The position numbers were made by a program, and so were the translations under genes. This document shows, one piece after another, positions 19,051 through 29,530 of a stretch of 64,000 nt of DNA; position 1 is the stretch's first letter; every line of letters starts with the position of its first letter. The DNA comes from Roseiarcus sp963741405 (lineage in GTDB: Bacteria; Pseudomonadota; Alphaproteobacteria; Rhizobiales; Beijerinckiaceae). The notes under the pieces were generated by a model that was not told the origin of the DNA, searched no databases, and was given only the letters and a program-made list of their open reading frames with translations. The DNA is taken from contig CAVUHX010000042.1 in NCBI GenBank assembly GCA_963741405.1, positions 277,426-341,425 on the forward strand. Reading direction: 5' to 3'.

Positions 19051-19313
19051 CGAAGGGAAGGCGGGTCCTCGTCCGCCGGAGGGCCGCGCATCAGCGCCAA
19101 GATCTCGTCGGTCGTCATCCTGAAGTCGCCTGCGCCTTTCAGACGGCCGACAAGCAATTGGCCGCGCGTCTTGCGGGGGCCACTGTGGGTCGTCTTGACG
19201 AGACGCACTGCGCCCGCTTCGATTTCGAACTCGACGTCCGTGCCCGGCATCAGGCCTGCGCGCTCGCGAACGTCCTGGGGGATGGTGACCTGCCCCTTGG
19301 CGGTGATTCTCAT
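19047..19313 (-). CDS. vapB: AbrB/MazE-type antitoxin of the VapC pair
   Basis: 88 residues from ATG 19313. The N-terminus (MRITAKGQVTIPQDVRERAGL, then PGTDVEFEI) is a swapped-hairpin AbrB/SpoVT DNA-binding domain. The C-terminal tail (TTDEILALMRG) is the short helix that usually fills the toxin active site. It would neutralise VapC and repress its own promoter; a 24-base palindrome 11 bases upstream of its start is the likely operator. Confidence 0.9.
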   Translation of the reverse strand: MRITAKGQVTIPQDVRERAGLMPGTDVEFEIEAGAVRLVKTTHSGPRKTRGQLLVGRLKGAGDFRMTTDEILALMRGPPADEDPPSLR

Positions 19314-19324
19314 CGCGCGACCTC

Positions 19325-19348
19325 ATTCCTACCGCGTACGGTAAGAAT
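19325..19348. promoter_or_regulatory. Palindromic operator upstream of vapB
   Basis: A 24-base near-perfect dyad: arms ATTCYTACCG and CGGTARGAAT around TACG when read on the minus strand. It starts 11 bases upstream of the antitoxin ATG. Autoregulated antitoxins bind such dyads at their own promoters, so this is the probable VapB(C) operator. Confidence 0.65.
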
Positions 19349-19395
19349 ATCCGATCGCTCCTCCGAATTCAACATCGATTCACCCTCGCCGGCGG

Positions 19396-19550
19396 GAGGC
19401 GGGCGACGCGCGGAAGGCGGACGACGTCGCTTCCTCGCCGAAATCCAGAAAGATCGGCTGGATTTGGCGGAGTCCGACGCGCCGAGGAAGATTGTCGATC
19501 GCGCAATGGAGCTGGCAGGGGCGTCGGGCTGACGCGGATGCTACGCGCGT
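19396..19550 (+). repeat. Duplicated dehydrogenase 3' end, distal copy
   Basis: Second copy of the dehydrogenase gene terminus. It encodes FLAEIQKDRLDLAESD followed by a stop, against FLAEIQKDRLDMAESE in the intact gene. It has no start of its own and is not expected to be expressed as a protein. With the copy at 18336-18490 it brackets the VapBC module as direct repeats about 900 bases apart. Confidence 0.8.
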
Positions 19551-19585
19551 GACGACGCGACCGCTGGGTAAAGTGCACTGTCACC

Positions 19586-19610
19586 GTAACCCCGTAACCC
19601 CCGTAACCCC
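19586..19610. repeat. Short tandem GTAACCCC repeat
   Basis: Three consecutive units of GTAACCCC (8-9 bases each) lie immediately before the A7 run of the hlyD-side terminator. No function is evident; short C-rich arrays of this type are prone to slippage. Confidence 0.6.
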
Positions 19611-19652
19611 AAAAAAACTCCGCGCCCCTTGACGCGCGCCAAGCGTGCGTCA
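19611..19652 (-). terminator. Probable Rho-independent terminator after the type I secretion operon
   Basis: Read on the minus strand just after the adaptor stop at 19658, a stem with arms TGACGC and GCGTCA (19652-19630) is followed after about 12 bases by seven T (complement of A7 at 19611-19617). The spacing between stem and T run is longer than ideal, so this is a moderate call. Confidence 0.45.
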
Positions 19653-19657
19653 GCCGC

Positions 19658-20965
19658 TTATTTCTCTCGAAACGCCTTCGCGAGTTGATCGGCCATCGGC
19701 TTCAGCAAATAGGAAATAACCGTCCGCTCCTGCGTTTTGACAAAGGCCTCAACGGGCATGCCGGGCGTCAGTTTGACCTCTCCCAGACGCTTCGCCTCGG
19801 CCTCGGAAAATGCAATGCGAACCCCGTAGAATGTTGACCCTGTTCGTGTATCTTGCGTAGTGTCCGCCGACACTCGAGTGACCTCGCCTTCGATCTGTGG
19901 CGTGCTTCGCTGATTGAACGTCGTGAATCGAAGGCCGACCTTTGACCCGAAGTGGACTTGGTCAATCTCATTCGGCGAAACCCGCGCTTCGACCTGGAGG
20001 GAGTCGGCCACCGGAACGATCAACATGATCGGTTCCCCTTGCGCGATCGTTCCGCCGACCGTGTGCACCACGAGTTGGTGAACAATTCCGTCTTGAGGCG
20101 CCCGGATCTCCACGTGTCGGAGTTGGTCTGCCGCAGCCACCCTCCGCTCCTCCAGCTCGGTCATTTTCGCGCGCACCTCGCTGAGGTCTTTAGCGACTTC
20201 CGCCTTCATCTGCTGGTCGATCAGGAGGATTTGCAGCTCCGTCTCGCTGATCCTTCCTTTTGTTTGGGCCACGTTCGCGAGCAAGGCAGCGCGCTCGCCT
20301 TCCAATCTCGCGGCTTCTCGCTGAAGCGACATCAAGCGAGTGATCGGAACGAGATTCTTCGCTCGGAGCTCTCTTACGCCAATAAGCTCCTCACGTATGA
20401 ATTCGAGCTCGTGCGCCTTCGATTCGGCTTGGCTTTGCAAGCCAACAATCTCTTCTTGGAACTGCTGGATGCGCGTTTTCAGTTGCGCCTTCTGACCCGA
20501 CGCGGAATCGCGTCTGAATTCGAACAATTTCCGCTCCCCTGTCATCAGGCGACCAATCTTTGCCTGTTCGTCGCGTCCGGCCAGCGCACCAAAGTCCACT
20601 TCGGACGCCCCATCCCGTTCAGCTTCCAGCCTGGCTCTTCGCGCGGTTTGCTCGTCGAGATTGTCGGTGATGATCATCAGGTTGGCGCGCGTCATCGTCT
20701 CATCGAGATGAATCAGCAAGTCTCCTTTCCGCACCCGATCGCCCTCACGGATGAGTAATTCTCCGACAACGCCGCCCGATGGATGCTGCACTTTCTTGAC
20801 GTTCGATTCTACGACCAAGTTGCCAGCAGCGATCACCGCGCCGGAAAACTCGGCGAACGCCGCCCAGCCTCCGAAGCCTCCAACCAGTGCGACGCAACTG
20901 ATCGCTGACAACGCAAGATATCGCCTTATTGCGCGTCGATTTTGGGAGGTAGGAACGTGCGTCAT
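19658..20965 (-). CDS. Type I secretion periplasmic adaptor (HlyD/PrtE family)
   Basis: 435 residues from ATG 20965, which overlaps the exporter stop (ATGA); longer upstream readings lie inside the ABC gene. It has one N-terminal membrane helix (about residues 15-37), a lipoyl-like half motif (GGVVGELLIREGDRVRKGDLLI), two long coiled-coil helices (about 90-270) and a second lipoyl half with beta-barrel (IRAPQDGIVHQLVVHTVGG). HlyD-type adaptors link the inner-membrane ABC protein to a TolC-like outer channel. The channel gene is not nearby, so a TolC homologue elsewhere is presumably shared. Confidence 0.93.
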   Translation of the reverse strand: MTHVPTSQNRRAIRRYLALSAISCVALVGGFGGWAAFAEFSGAVIAAGNLVVESNVKKVQHPSGGVVGELLIREGDRVRKGDLLIHLDETMTRANLMIITDNLDEQTARRARLEAERDGASEVDFGALAGRDEQAKIGRLMTGERKLFEFRRDSASGQKAQLKTRIQQFQEEIVGLQSQAESKAHELEFIREELIGVRELRAKNLVPITRLMSLQREAARLEGERAALLANVAQTKGRISETELQILLIDQQMKAEVAKDLSEVRAKMTELEERRVAAADQLRHVEIRAPQDGIVHQLVVHTVGGTIAQGEPIMLIVPVADSLQVEARVSPNEIDQVHFGSKVGLRFTTFNQRSTPQIEGEVTRVSADTTQDTRTGSTFYGVRIAFSEAEAKRLGEVKLTPGMPVEAFVKTQERTVISYLLKPMADQLAKAFREK

Positions 20966-22695
20966 CGGCTTGCAACCCCTTGCGGAAAAGCGGCGACCGC
21001 GCCATCTGCAGTCGCCACTCTCCGCATCATCTTTCCAAGAATCTCGTCTTTCGTTCCGTGCGCCTGGATCCGTCCGTCGTTCATCTCGATGATCCACTCG
21101 ACCGCGGACAGCGCGCTCAGTCGATGCGCGACGACGACGACAATTCCCCCCCTCGCCCTCACGTCGTGCAGCGCCTGGGCGAGAGCGACCTCGCCTTCCG
21201 TATCGAGATTGGAATTTGGTTCGTCGAGGACGACCAGGAACGGCTTGCCATAGAGTGCGCGCGCAAGGGCAATTCTTTGCCGCTGACCGGCGGACAGTGC
21301 GCAACCACCCTGGCCAATTTGTGTTTCGTATCCATCCGGAAGCCGCGTTATCAACTCGTGGGCGCCCGCAGCCTGCGCGGCTTCGATGACGGCCGTCGCG
21401 TCGATCTTCTCGTCAAAGCGAGCGATGTTCTTGGCGACTGAAGCGGAAAATAATTCGACGTCCTGGGGCAAATATCCGATGTGGCTACCCAACTGTTCCG
21501 GCGACCATTGATCGAACGTCGCCCCGTCGAGGCGAATCTTCCCTCGGACAGGAGCCCAGACGCCAACCAGCGACTTCGTCAGAGACGTCTTGCCGGATCC
21601 GCTCGGACCGATGACCCCGAGGCCATTCCCGGCTTTCAGGGTCAATGACACATCGCGAACGACCATCCGAGTGTCGCCGGGCGGCGTGATCGAAGCCGAC
21701 TCGATTACGACGTCGCGATGCGGGGCCGGAAGCTGCAACCGAATTGGAGGCTCTGGAAGCGCTTGCAGAAGCTGGTTGAGACGGCTCCAACTCTGACGCG
21801 CCGCTATGAACATCTTCCAGTTCGCGATCGCCAAATCAACCGGAGCCAGAGCGCGCGAGGTTAGGATCGACGCCGCAATGATGATTCCTGCCGTGGCTTG
21901 ATCCTGAATCACAAGATAGGCTCCGAGCCCTAGCACCAAGGATTGCAGCAACATCCGAAAGCTCTTGGCCACTGCGCCGAGTCCGCCGGCCAGGTTCGAG
22001 GTCAGCTGTTGGGCGCGCACGTAGCGGTCGTTGGCGCTTTGCCAATTGGACCTCAGTCTGGCCGCCAACCCCATCGCTTGGACGGCGTCCGCGTTTCGGC
22101 GGGCGGACTCGGCGAGGCCCAATCGCTCGGCGGCATGTGTCGCGGTCGCCTTGGTGGCCGACCGACTCGAAAGTTCGGTGAGGAGCGTCAAGCCGAACAG
22201 AATAATGGCGCCTGCCGTCGCCAAGACGCCGATGAGCGGGTGAAACAGAAAACAAATGCCGAGATAGAGCGGGGCCCACGGCAAATCGAAGAACGCGGGC
22301 AGGCCCGCGCCGGCGAGAAAGCTGCGGACCTGATCCAGATCGCGCAGCGGCAATAGCCCCTCGCCCCCATTGGTCCGCATGAGCGGGAGGCGGATCAACG
22401 CACTGAAAACGCTTCCGCTGATGGCTTCGTCCACCGATGCCCCGACCAGGACGAGTACGCGGCTCCGCATGAATTCCAGAAAGCCTTGAAACGCATACAG
22501 AAAGACAATCAACAGAGACAGGGCGAGCAAAGTCGGAAGGCTCCCGCTGGGGAGGACCCGGTCGTAGATATCCAGCATGTAATACGAGCCGGTCAGCGTC
22601 AGTATGTTTACGACGCCACTGATGAGCGCGAGCGCGACCAGCGTTCCTCGAAAGGAGCCGATTTGGTGTGTCCTGTCGGGGAGTTGCCGCGGCAT
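20962..22695 (-). CDS. Type I secretion ABC permease/ATPase (PrtD family)
   Basis: 577 residues from ATG 22695. The N-terminal half carries six membrane segments (ISGVVNILTLTGSYYMLDIYD is the first PrtD hallmark; DLPWAPLYLGICFLFHP another). The ATPase half has Walker A GPSGSGKT, signature LSAGQRQRIALARALYG, Walker B FLVVLDEPNSNLD and the switch histidine VVVAHRLS. There is no N-terminal C39 peptidase-like domain, so the substrate keeps its C-terminal signal, as RTX proteins do. It lies between its probable substrate, the RTX peroxidase upstream, and the adaptor downstream. Confidence 0.95.
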   Translation of the reverse strand: MPRQLPDRTHQIGSFRGTLVALALISGVVNILTLTGSYYMLDIYDRVLPSGSLPTLLALSLLIVFLYAFQGFLEFMRSRVLVLVGASVDEAISGSVFSALIRLPLMRTNGGEGLLPLRDLDQVRSFLAGAGLPAFFDLPWAPLYLGICFLFHPLIGVLATAGAIILFGLTLLTELSSRSATKATATHAAERLGLAESARRNADAVQAMGLAARLRSNWQSANDRYVRAQQLTSNLAGGLGAVAKSFRMLLQSLVLGLGAYLVIQDQATAGIIIAASILTSRALAPVDLAIANWKMFIAARQSWSRLNQLLQALPEPPIRLQLPAPHRDVVIESASITPPGDTRMVVRDVSLTLKAGNGLGVIGPSGSGKTSLTKSLVGVWAPVRGKIRLDGATFDQWSPEQLGSHIGYLPQDVELFSASVAKNIARFDEKIDATAVIEAAQAAGAHELITRLPDGYETQIGQGGCALSAGQRQRIALARALYGKPFLVVLDEPNSNLDTEGEVALAQALHDVRARGGIVVVVAHRLSALSAVEWIIEMNDGRIQAHGTKDEILGKMMRRVATADGAVAAFPQGVASR

Positions 22696-22812
22696 CGCTT
22701 TTCTCGCTTTTGCGGATCGGCCGATAGTGAGGGCAAAGTGGAAACGGTTGAACGGACGGAGAAAGTTCGCAGCCGCCGTTCGTATGAACCGAAGTTATGG
22801 AGGTTTCCTGAT

Positions 22813-22850
22813 CTTGGGCGGCCATCTAAATTGCCGATGGGCCGCCCAAG
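22813..22850 (-). terminator. Intercistronic hairpin between RTX gene and exporter
   Basis: A perfect 11-bp stem (CTTGGGCGGCC at 22813-22823 and GGCCGCCCAAG at 22840-22850) with a 16-base loop lies 24 bases after the RTX stop and 118 bases before the exporter start. There is no T run. It could be a partial terminator or an RNA stabiliser that lets the abundant substrate exceed its transporter. Confidence 0.55.
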
Positions 22851-22873
22851 TAACGTCAGTCGCCGGGATGCTG

Positions 22874-25800
22874 TCAGTGGATGAAGTCGACAGGCGCCAA
22901 CGTTTTGTGGGTCGCGCCGAGGTCAATCTGGAACTCCGCGGTCGCGTTGTTCGCGTCGGTATTTCCGGCCAAGAGGTAATGGCCGCTTCCACCGTCGAGA
23001 TAATAGATCAATTGTCCGCGGCTGGAGAACAACGCCGTCTCACCTCCGTAGGTGAAGGCGCCGTTGCCCGCCAAATTGCCGTTGGCGTCGATGCCGGATA
23101 CATCGATGGTGTCGTGCGCCGCGCCCACCGCGCTGAAGGCCTGGAAGTCGGCGATCGAATCGTTGTTGGCCGTATTCGCGGCGGTGAACGCGAACCGGTC
23201 CGCGCCGGCGCCGCCGACAAGCACGTCAACGCCTGCGCCGCCGTCGAGAACGTCGTTACCGTCAAAGCCGAGCACGAGATCGGCGCCCGCGGTTACGTTG
23301 AGACTGTTGTTACTTCCGTTGTTCCCGGGCACGAGGGTGAAGGTCGAACCACCGAAGCTCACTTGCTCGATGTTGGTCAGCGTGTCAGACCCATCCGGAA
23401 CGCTGGACACAACGACATTTGCGCCGACGAGCGAATAGCTGTGGTCGGTCGCCTGACCTGAGAGGATGGCGATGTCCGTCCCGCCGCTTCCAATCAGAGT
23501 GTCGTTGCCTCCACTTCCATCCAGAGTGTCGTTGCCTCCACCGCCGGTCAAGACGTTGGCGTTGGCGTTGCCGATGAGCGCGTCATTCCCGGCGCCGCCA
23601 GTGACGTTCTCGATGTTGGCGATCGAGGCGAAGCCGGCCGCGGCCCCCGTCGCCAAATTGACCGAGACGGAGTTGACGGCGAGATTGCCGGCATAACTCA
23701 GCGTATCCGCGCCCGCGCCGAGATCGGCGGTTATCAACTCGACATTGACAACGGCGCCACCGTCGAAGTTTGTCAGAGTCCCCGCGTTGGAGACGACGAC
23801 GAGCGTGTTGCCGGCGGCCGTTCCGGTTATTTCGAGCACGTCGTTGTCTACGCCGCCATTCACGGCCCCTCCGCCATCGCCGACGGTGTGCTTGACTATA
23901 TCGTTGCCGGCGCCGCCATCGATGGTGTCGACGCCTGCGCCGCCGACCAGGATGTCCGCGCCGGCCTGGCCGGAAAGGTTGTCGTTGTCGGCCTGGCCGA
24001 AAAGGTTGTCGGCGCCGCCTGCGCCATTGAGGATGTCGTTGCCGCCGGAGCCATAGATGATATTGTCCGAAGCGTCTGCGGTGATGGTGTTGACGCCGTT
24101 CGTTCCGAAAAGGACGGAGTTCGTACCCGTCCTTATCGAAAATGTTTCGATACGGGTGGCGCCGGTCGTGTCCGTCGAACTGATGTTGAGCGTGTACGTT
24201 GCGTTCGCGGCCATCGCCGTGCCGGTGCGCGTGACCACCCCTGGCGCGCTCACTGCAAAGCCCGCGCTGCTGCCGCCGGCCAACGCATAGACGAAGCCCG
24301 TGTTTGTGTCGGCGTCGGTCGAGCTGAGATTCGCGATGACCGTGCCAGCGCCAGGAAGCCCATTCGCCAGATTTCCAGTGAGCGGCGTGCCATTGCCAGG
24401 CGTCACCCCGTTCCACTGAATGTCAGTGGGCGGCTGGGTGAAAAGCTGCGCAAATGTCCGAGTCCCATTGGCGAACTCAAACAGCTCGACATCTCTGACG
24501 AGGTCGCCGAGCGCCGAACTGTCGATGCCGCGATTATCGACAAGCCGCACAGTCGTGGCGTCGACTCCGTTGATCACATAGTCGGTGAACACACCCGTGA
24601 AGGTCGCCGTGTCGGCCACGCCATCCGCGCCCCCGTCGCCCAGAACCAGATCCTTGAACCTCTCGGATCGGAGCATCTCGGTGAAATGCGCCTGCTGGCC
24701 CATTCCGGCTGTCGCGAGCAGTCCGCCGCTGAGCACGGCGTTTGCGGCCGCGCGATGCGTGGCGCCGTCGGCAAGGACGTGATCGTAGGCGCCGCCCGGC
24801 GCGCCGTCGGGATTGTTGTAAGTCCCGATCAGCGCGTCCAACCGAATGGATCCGCCAATAATGACGTCGTCACCTCCCGCGCCGGTGAACCTGTCGTTGC
24901 CGGAGCCGCCGATGAGCCAGTTGTTTCCATACACGTCATTGATCGGAGCGGAAGGGTCCGTAACCGGATCGTCTCCGATGATGACGTCGTTGTTCTGCGT
25001 GCCGATCACGCCTTCCATCTGGAACCAAGCGGGGAACGGCGTGGTTCCGTCTATCGCCGTCAGAGGGTTCTGCTGCGTCGTCATGTCGGCGGTGACGCCG
25101 GTCGGCGCGACGTCGTAGTCGCTGAGGTCCATCAAATCGAAGCCGTCGTCGACGTATCCGGTGCCGCCGATCACTTCGTCCGGGCCGCCGTTGATAGCTT
25201 GCGAAGGTCTCCCGGGACGAAGAATGTCGTCGCCGGAGTCTCCTTGCACGATGTCCTGGTCATCGCCCCCGTAGACGAAATCGTCGCCGTTGTCGCCATA
25301 GAGATTGTCGCCGGACGTGCCGCCGTCGATGTAGTCGTTGCCGTCGCCGCCGTGCGTGAACGGGTCGGTATTGCCCTCTCCGTAAAGCGCGTCGTCGCCG
25401 GCGCCGCCCGACAGTTTGTCAACGCCCTCTCCGCCATAGATCGTGTCGTTGCCAGACCCGCCAATGAGCTGATCGAAGCCGCCGATCTCGGTTCCGCTGC
25501 CAAAACCATAGATCAGGTCGTCCCCGGCGCCGCCATCGACCAGATCGGCGCCATCGCCGGAGTCGATCATGTCGTTGCCGTCGCCGCCGTAGAGACGGTC
25601 GTTGCCGAAATCGCCGAATATCTTGTCGTCACCTGCCTCGCCATAGGCGGTGTCGTCGCCGCCCCTCATGTGGAGATAGTCGCGATTGGCTGTTCCGACC
25701 ATCACCTCGTGGGAGTCGGCGCCGGATGTCGGCGTGCCCTCGACCGGGTGAACCGCGTCGGGTGCAAGATCCGGGCGGAAGTCGCGAATATACTGGATTC

Positions 25801-28800
25801 CCCCTGTTGTAATGAGCGCCCCATTGCCATTGACGCTGCTGGGGTTTGCGCTGCCATCCGACCAGATGCCGAGCGTCCCATATTGATTGAGAAGCGCGCC
25901 GTATTTGTAATTCAGGAAATCGTTCTCGATGGAAACGGTCGACAGGTTGGCGTCGGCGCCAAACTCGTAATATTGATCAGCATAGGCAAATATGCTACCG
26001 TTGAGGTGCGTCAAGCCTGTGTTTCGCTCGACGATGTCTTTGAACTGACCGTTGTTGACCTCCTCGCCAAACTGCTGGCCGAACAATCGTACCAGATAAT
26101 AGAATCGATCGCCGTTGATCAGGTTTTCCATCTGATTGACGAACACGAGATCGAAGGTCGACCCAAGCAATCCACCTGGCACATGCGCTTCTGCGAGGCC
26201 GCCGATCCATGTGTCGATCTTGTTGAACGCATCCGCGCCCGCCGGGGCCCCGGCGTCGTTGAACATGAACGCGAGAGCTTGATCAGCGGTGTAGCCAAGG
26301 GCATCCGCGGAGCCCTCGACAATGCTTCCATCGGCCAGCCCCACGATCGCCTGCGCCTTGGCGAGATCGCCGTCAAAGGCGTAAGCCGCGATGAAGTTCG
26401 CCAGCAACTCCGGGTGAATCATGTTGTGTCCGAAATCGTCCCAGCTGACGTATTCCGTCAGGCCGACTTTGCCGCGAAACTCATTCAGCGTCGGGATGCC
26501 GATGTCGCGGCCGCGCGCGATGTTGATCGCGGCGAGGTCGAGGGGCTGGCCCAGCAGACCCTGGTTGAGCGCCGGCGTGACGAACTCGTCGATCTCGTTC
26601 ATCTGCTGGTGCGACATGCCAAGCGCTATGCTCGCCGGCCCCTCCTGGGCGAACAGTGCAGGATTCAGGAACGCCTGCTCCAGCGCATAGCTCATGATCC
26701 TGCCGGTGAGCCCGTGAGCGGGATCGATCGTGTCGATCGTCTCGCGTAAGGTCGAGTGCCCGAAGCGGAAGGCGGCCTGCGAATATTCGAGCGATACGGT
26801 CGGATCGATGCCGCTCGAATAACCGACGACTTCCAGGATGTGCGGCGTCACCGTTCGCGCGTATTGATCGATAGCGGCGTGCTGATACTCCATTTCCACA
26901 ATTAGCTTGGCCGCACTGAACATCTTGTCCGCGTCCCAGGCGATGTCGCCGCCGACGCCAAAGGTGAAATTGCCCTGAGCATCGGTGACGCCCGTATTGA
27001 CCTGCCATCGGTGAAGCTCATCATGCGTTGCCGGGGTCGCGGCGGCGTCCTGCGCGTTGATCACGCCAATGAGATTCTGGATCTGGAAATTGTGCTCCTC
27101 GTGGAACACATGGTGGATGGCGGTCAGACCGAAATTCTCGTTCACGCGGCCGTCGCCGGCGACATAGTGGTCGCCGACGGCGGCCATCAGAATTTGGCCA
27201 ACCGCTTGGTGGACGGAGTTCCTGCGCGGCAGTGATGCTGAAATCGGCGAAGTTGACCCACGGCGCGAGCGCGCTCGCCCCCGTGTACACGCCATCTGGC
27301 ATATGCGGCCCGCCGGCCCCGCCCGTCACGACGAGTTGGATGCCGCCGGAAGCGGACCGGCCGAAGGCAAATCCGGCCGGCGCCGCGGCCGCGAGAGTCG
27401 CGACAGCCTCATCGACGAGCGCGTCGACTGTGGTGGCGCCGATCGCCGTCGTGGCGTCGAGATGAGCCGTGTCGAAGCGCGGGTTCATATCGAGGAGCAA
27501 AGCTTGATCGGAAGCGCCCGTCGTCACATGACCGCTGGCGTCGCGATTGCGAAAGTTCAGAACATCGTCCCAGGTGAGCGCATCGCGGTTGGTATCGACA
27601 ACGTGGTCGCGCAGCTCGTTGAGAGTCGGCAGGGTGTCATTGGTCAGCGTGCCATCCGGACGCGCCCATTGGTTGGCAAGCGTCGTTCCGTCGAACAGCT
27701 TCATGCCAGCGTGATAGGTTGCGCCGCCGTCGTTCGACACCCAAGCGCGGAGCAACTGTGTGATCTGGGCGCTGGAGCCGTAGGTCTGGCTCTGATCGAT
27801 GAAGGGAGACGTATGATTGAGGTAGGCCGCGTCGCCATTCGCGTCGGCGCCGGTTGGCGTCGCACGCGTGATCGTGATCGACGTCACGGGGCGACCGTCG
27901 GCTCCGATGGCGCCGTACAGCGGGTCATGTTGTGACAGCGCGATCTTAATCGTCTTGCCCGACGACTTTTCGATGAAATCGAGACCGTGATCGAAGAACT
28001 GTCCGAACAACGCAAACCAGCCGTTGGTCGGCGCAACGCCGGGGTTCTCCGAACCGATGAAACGTTCGGCGCTGCCAGGCTTCTGAAAGTCGGCGTGACC
28101 CAGCGTATCAAGCAGCCCGTAATCCGTGACGGTCGCCACGCCTTCAACGGCGTTCGGATCGTAATTTGCGGCGCTTTGGTCTGTGCTTTGGGTGTAATGC
28201 GGATTGGGCGTGACGCCATCCGCCAGGAAAGGCGTATTGTAGACAATGTGACCGTTGGCGTCGAGAATCAGAGTCACGCCGCCGGTGCTGACGGTTTGGC
28301 TGATCATTCGCGGGATGAAGTCGACGACGTTGTCCAGTGCCACGGTGGCGTCGGGGCCCGTTCCAATAATTGTTGGCGCGTAGCTTGGCTGCTGATCGAC
28401 GATGACCGTGCTGCCGTCCCCATTGTGATAGGCGAGCGTATCGCCTTCGCGCGAGAACTGACCTGCAAGCGCATCGTTGAAAGCCGCAACGCTTTTTACG
28501 CTGACGACCGCATCGAGGTGATCGGAGTAATGAAACGTGAGCTCTCCGGAATTGGAATCGACGCTGACGGTGTCGAGGCTCCCCAACGCGACCGCTGCGT
28601 CGTAGATGGCGGCATAGTCCGCATCATAATTGGGATCCCCCATCGTCGCGCTGATGAGCCTCGCCGGCGCGCCGTTTGTGTACGTGAACATGAGGTCGCC
28701 ATGGGCGGCCAATGAAACGGTGACGCTTGCCGTGTGGCCGAGGTAGTTGCCGTAATTCGCTGCGACCGTGCGCACGAACGGTTGGTCGACCGAGCCCCAG

Positions 28801-29084
28801 CCGGCATGAACCTTCAGCAAATTGTTGTTCAATCCCGTCACGTCGCGTAGCCCGCTGAGATCGGTGGTCGAGGCGTACGAGCGTCCGTAAGCAGCGATCG
28901 CTTGAATGGCGGTCAGGCCGGTTCCGTTCCAGATTTGGATGCCGTGCCCGTCATAGACCGGGCCCACGCCACTCCAGTCGATGATGGCATTTCCGCTGGC
29001 GTCGAACAGAGGCCGGAAAGTAATTTGACGAAACAGAAAATCGAGGTCGGATTGATTGAGAACGAATGGTTTGAGGCTGGACAT
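22874..29084 (-). CDS. RTX heme peroxidase, type I secreted, frame broken near 27230
   Basis: From ATG 29084 to TAA near 22874 two overlapping minus-strand frames together encode about 2,070 residues. The first ends in nonsense after FADFSITAAQ (about 27225); the second takes over with RNSVHQAVGQILMAA. One extra base (or two missing) around 27222-27236 explains the split. The joined protein has an animal-type heme peroxidase domain with distal ALFGQFFDHGLD, EYQH, and proximal-histidine motif FRFGHSTLRE. A block of GGxGxDxxx calcium-binding repeats, a cadherin-like segment and further repeats follow, ending in a C-terminal secretion signal region. It is the obvious cargo of the adjacent exporter and adaptor. 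Such enzymes oxidise halides or phenols outside the cell; the substrate here is unknown. Confidence 0.9.
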
Positions 29085-29246
29085 GGCGCGATGCTCCTTG
29101 GGTTAGCGTGGGTTCCAAAGCACGTCGACGGTCGGGTCTGCGGATAACCGCGAGAGTTACTCCTCGCGCCCCAGTAAACTTGACGTTCTCGAAGATTACT
29201 TAATCTCAGTTTGCCAGAAACTCCGGTTGAACACCTAGACTTTAGC

Positions 29247-29266
29247 CCTAGGGGTTTTCCCTTAGG
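29247..29266. promoter_or_regulatory. Palindrome in the divergent promoter region of the RTX and M23 genes
   Basis: The 446-base gap 29085-29530 separates two divergent genes and contains no plausible ORF. Within it, CCTAGGGG-TTTT-CCCTTAGG at 29247-29266 is a dyad with one mismatch, 163 bases upstream of the RTX start. It resembles sites of LuxR-type response regulators in general form, but no regulator gene is adjacent. I see no certain -35/-10 pair. Confidence 0.45.
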
Positions 29267-29530
29267 AAGACTCTGCTGGCGCCGCGAGGCGGTTTAGCGG
29301 AACATTGCGCCGCTTGGATGCGCGGCAAGGCATAGCGCGCTGCTTGTTCGAAAGTGCCGATGCGGCTGGCATGGCGAGTGAGGAAGATGGAATGCGAGCG
29401 CGGTCCAACGAGTAGTGGGCAGGACCGAGCGACTCATTTGGGCAGCTGAAGGTGAAGTACAGAGCGGCTAAGATGTCGAACCCCTATCGCCATACCCAAT
29501 ACCGGGAGGCGACATAGCGCAGGAGGTCGG

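Noticed and set aside
23888..26749. 953-codon open frame on the plus strand
   Set aside because: It lies antisense to the RTX repeats; glycine/aspartate-rich repeats in GC-rich DNA leave the opposite strand open. No family resemblance.
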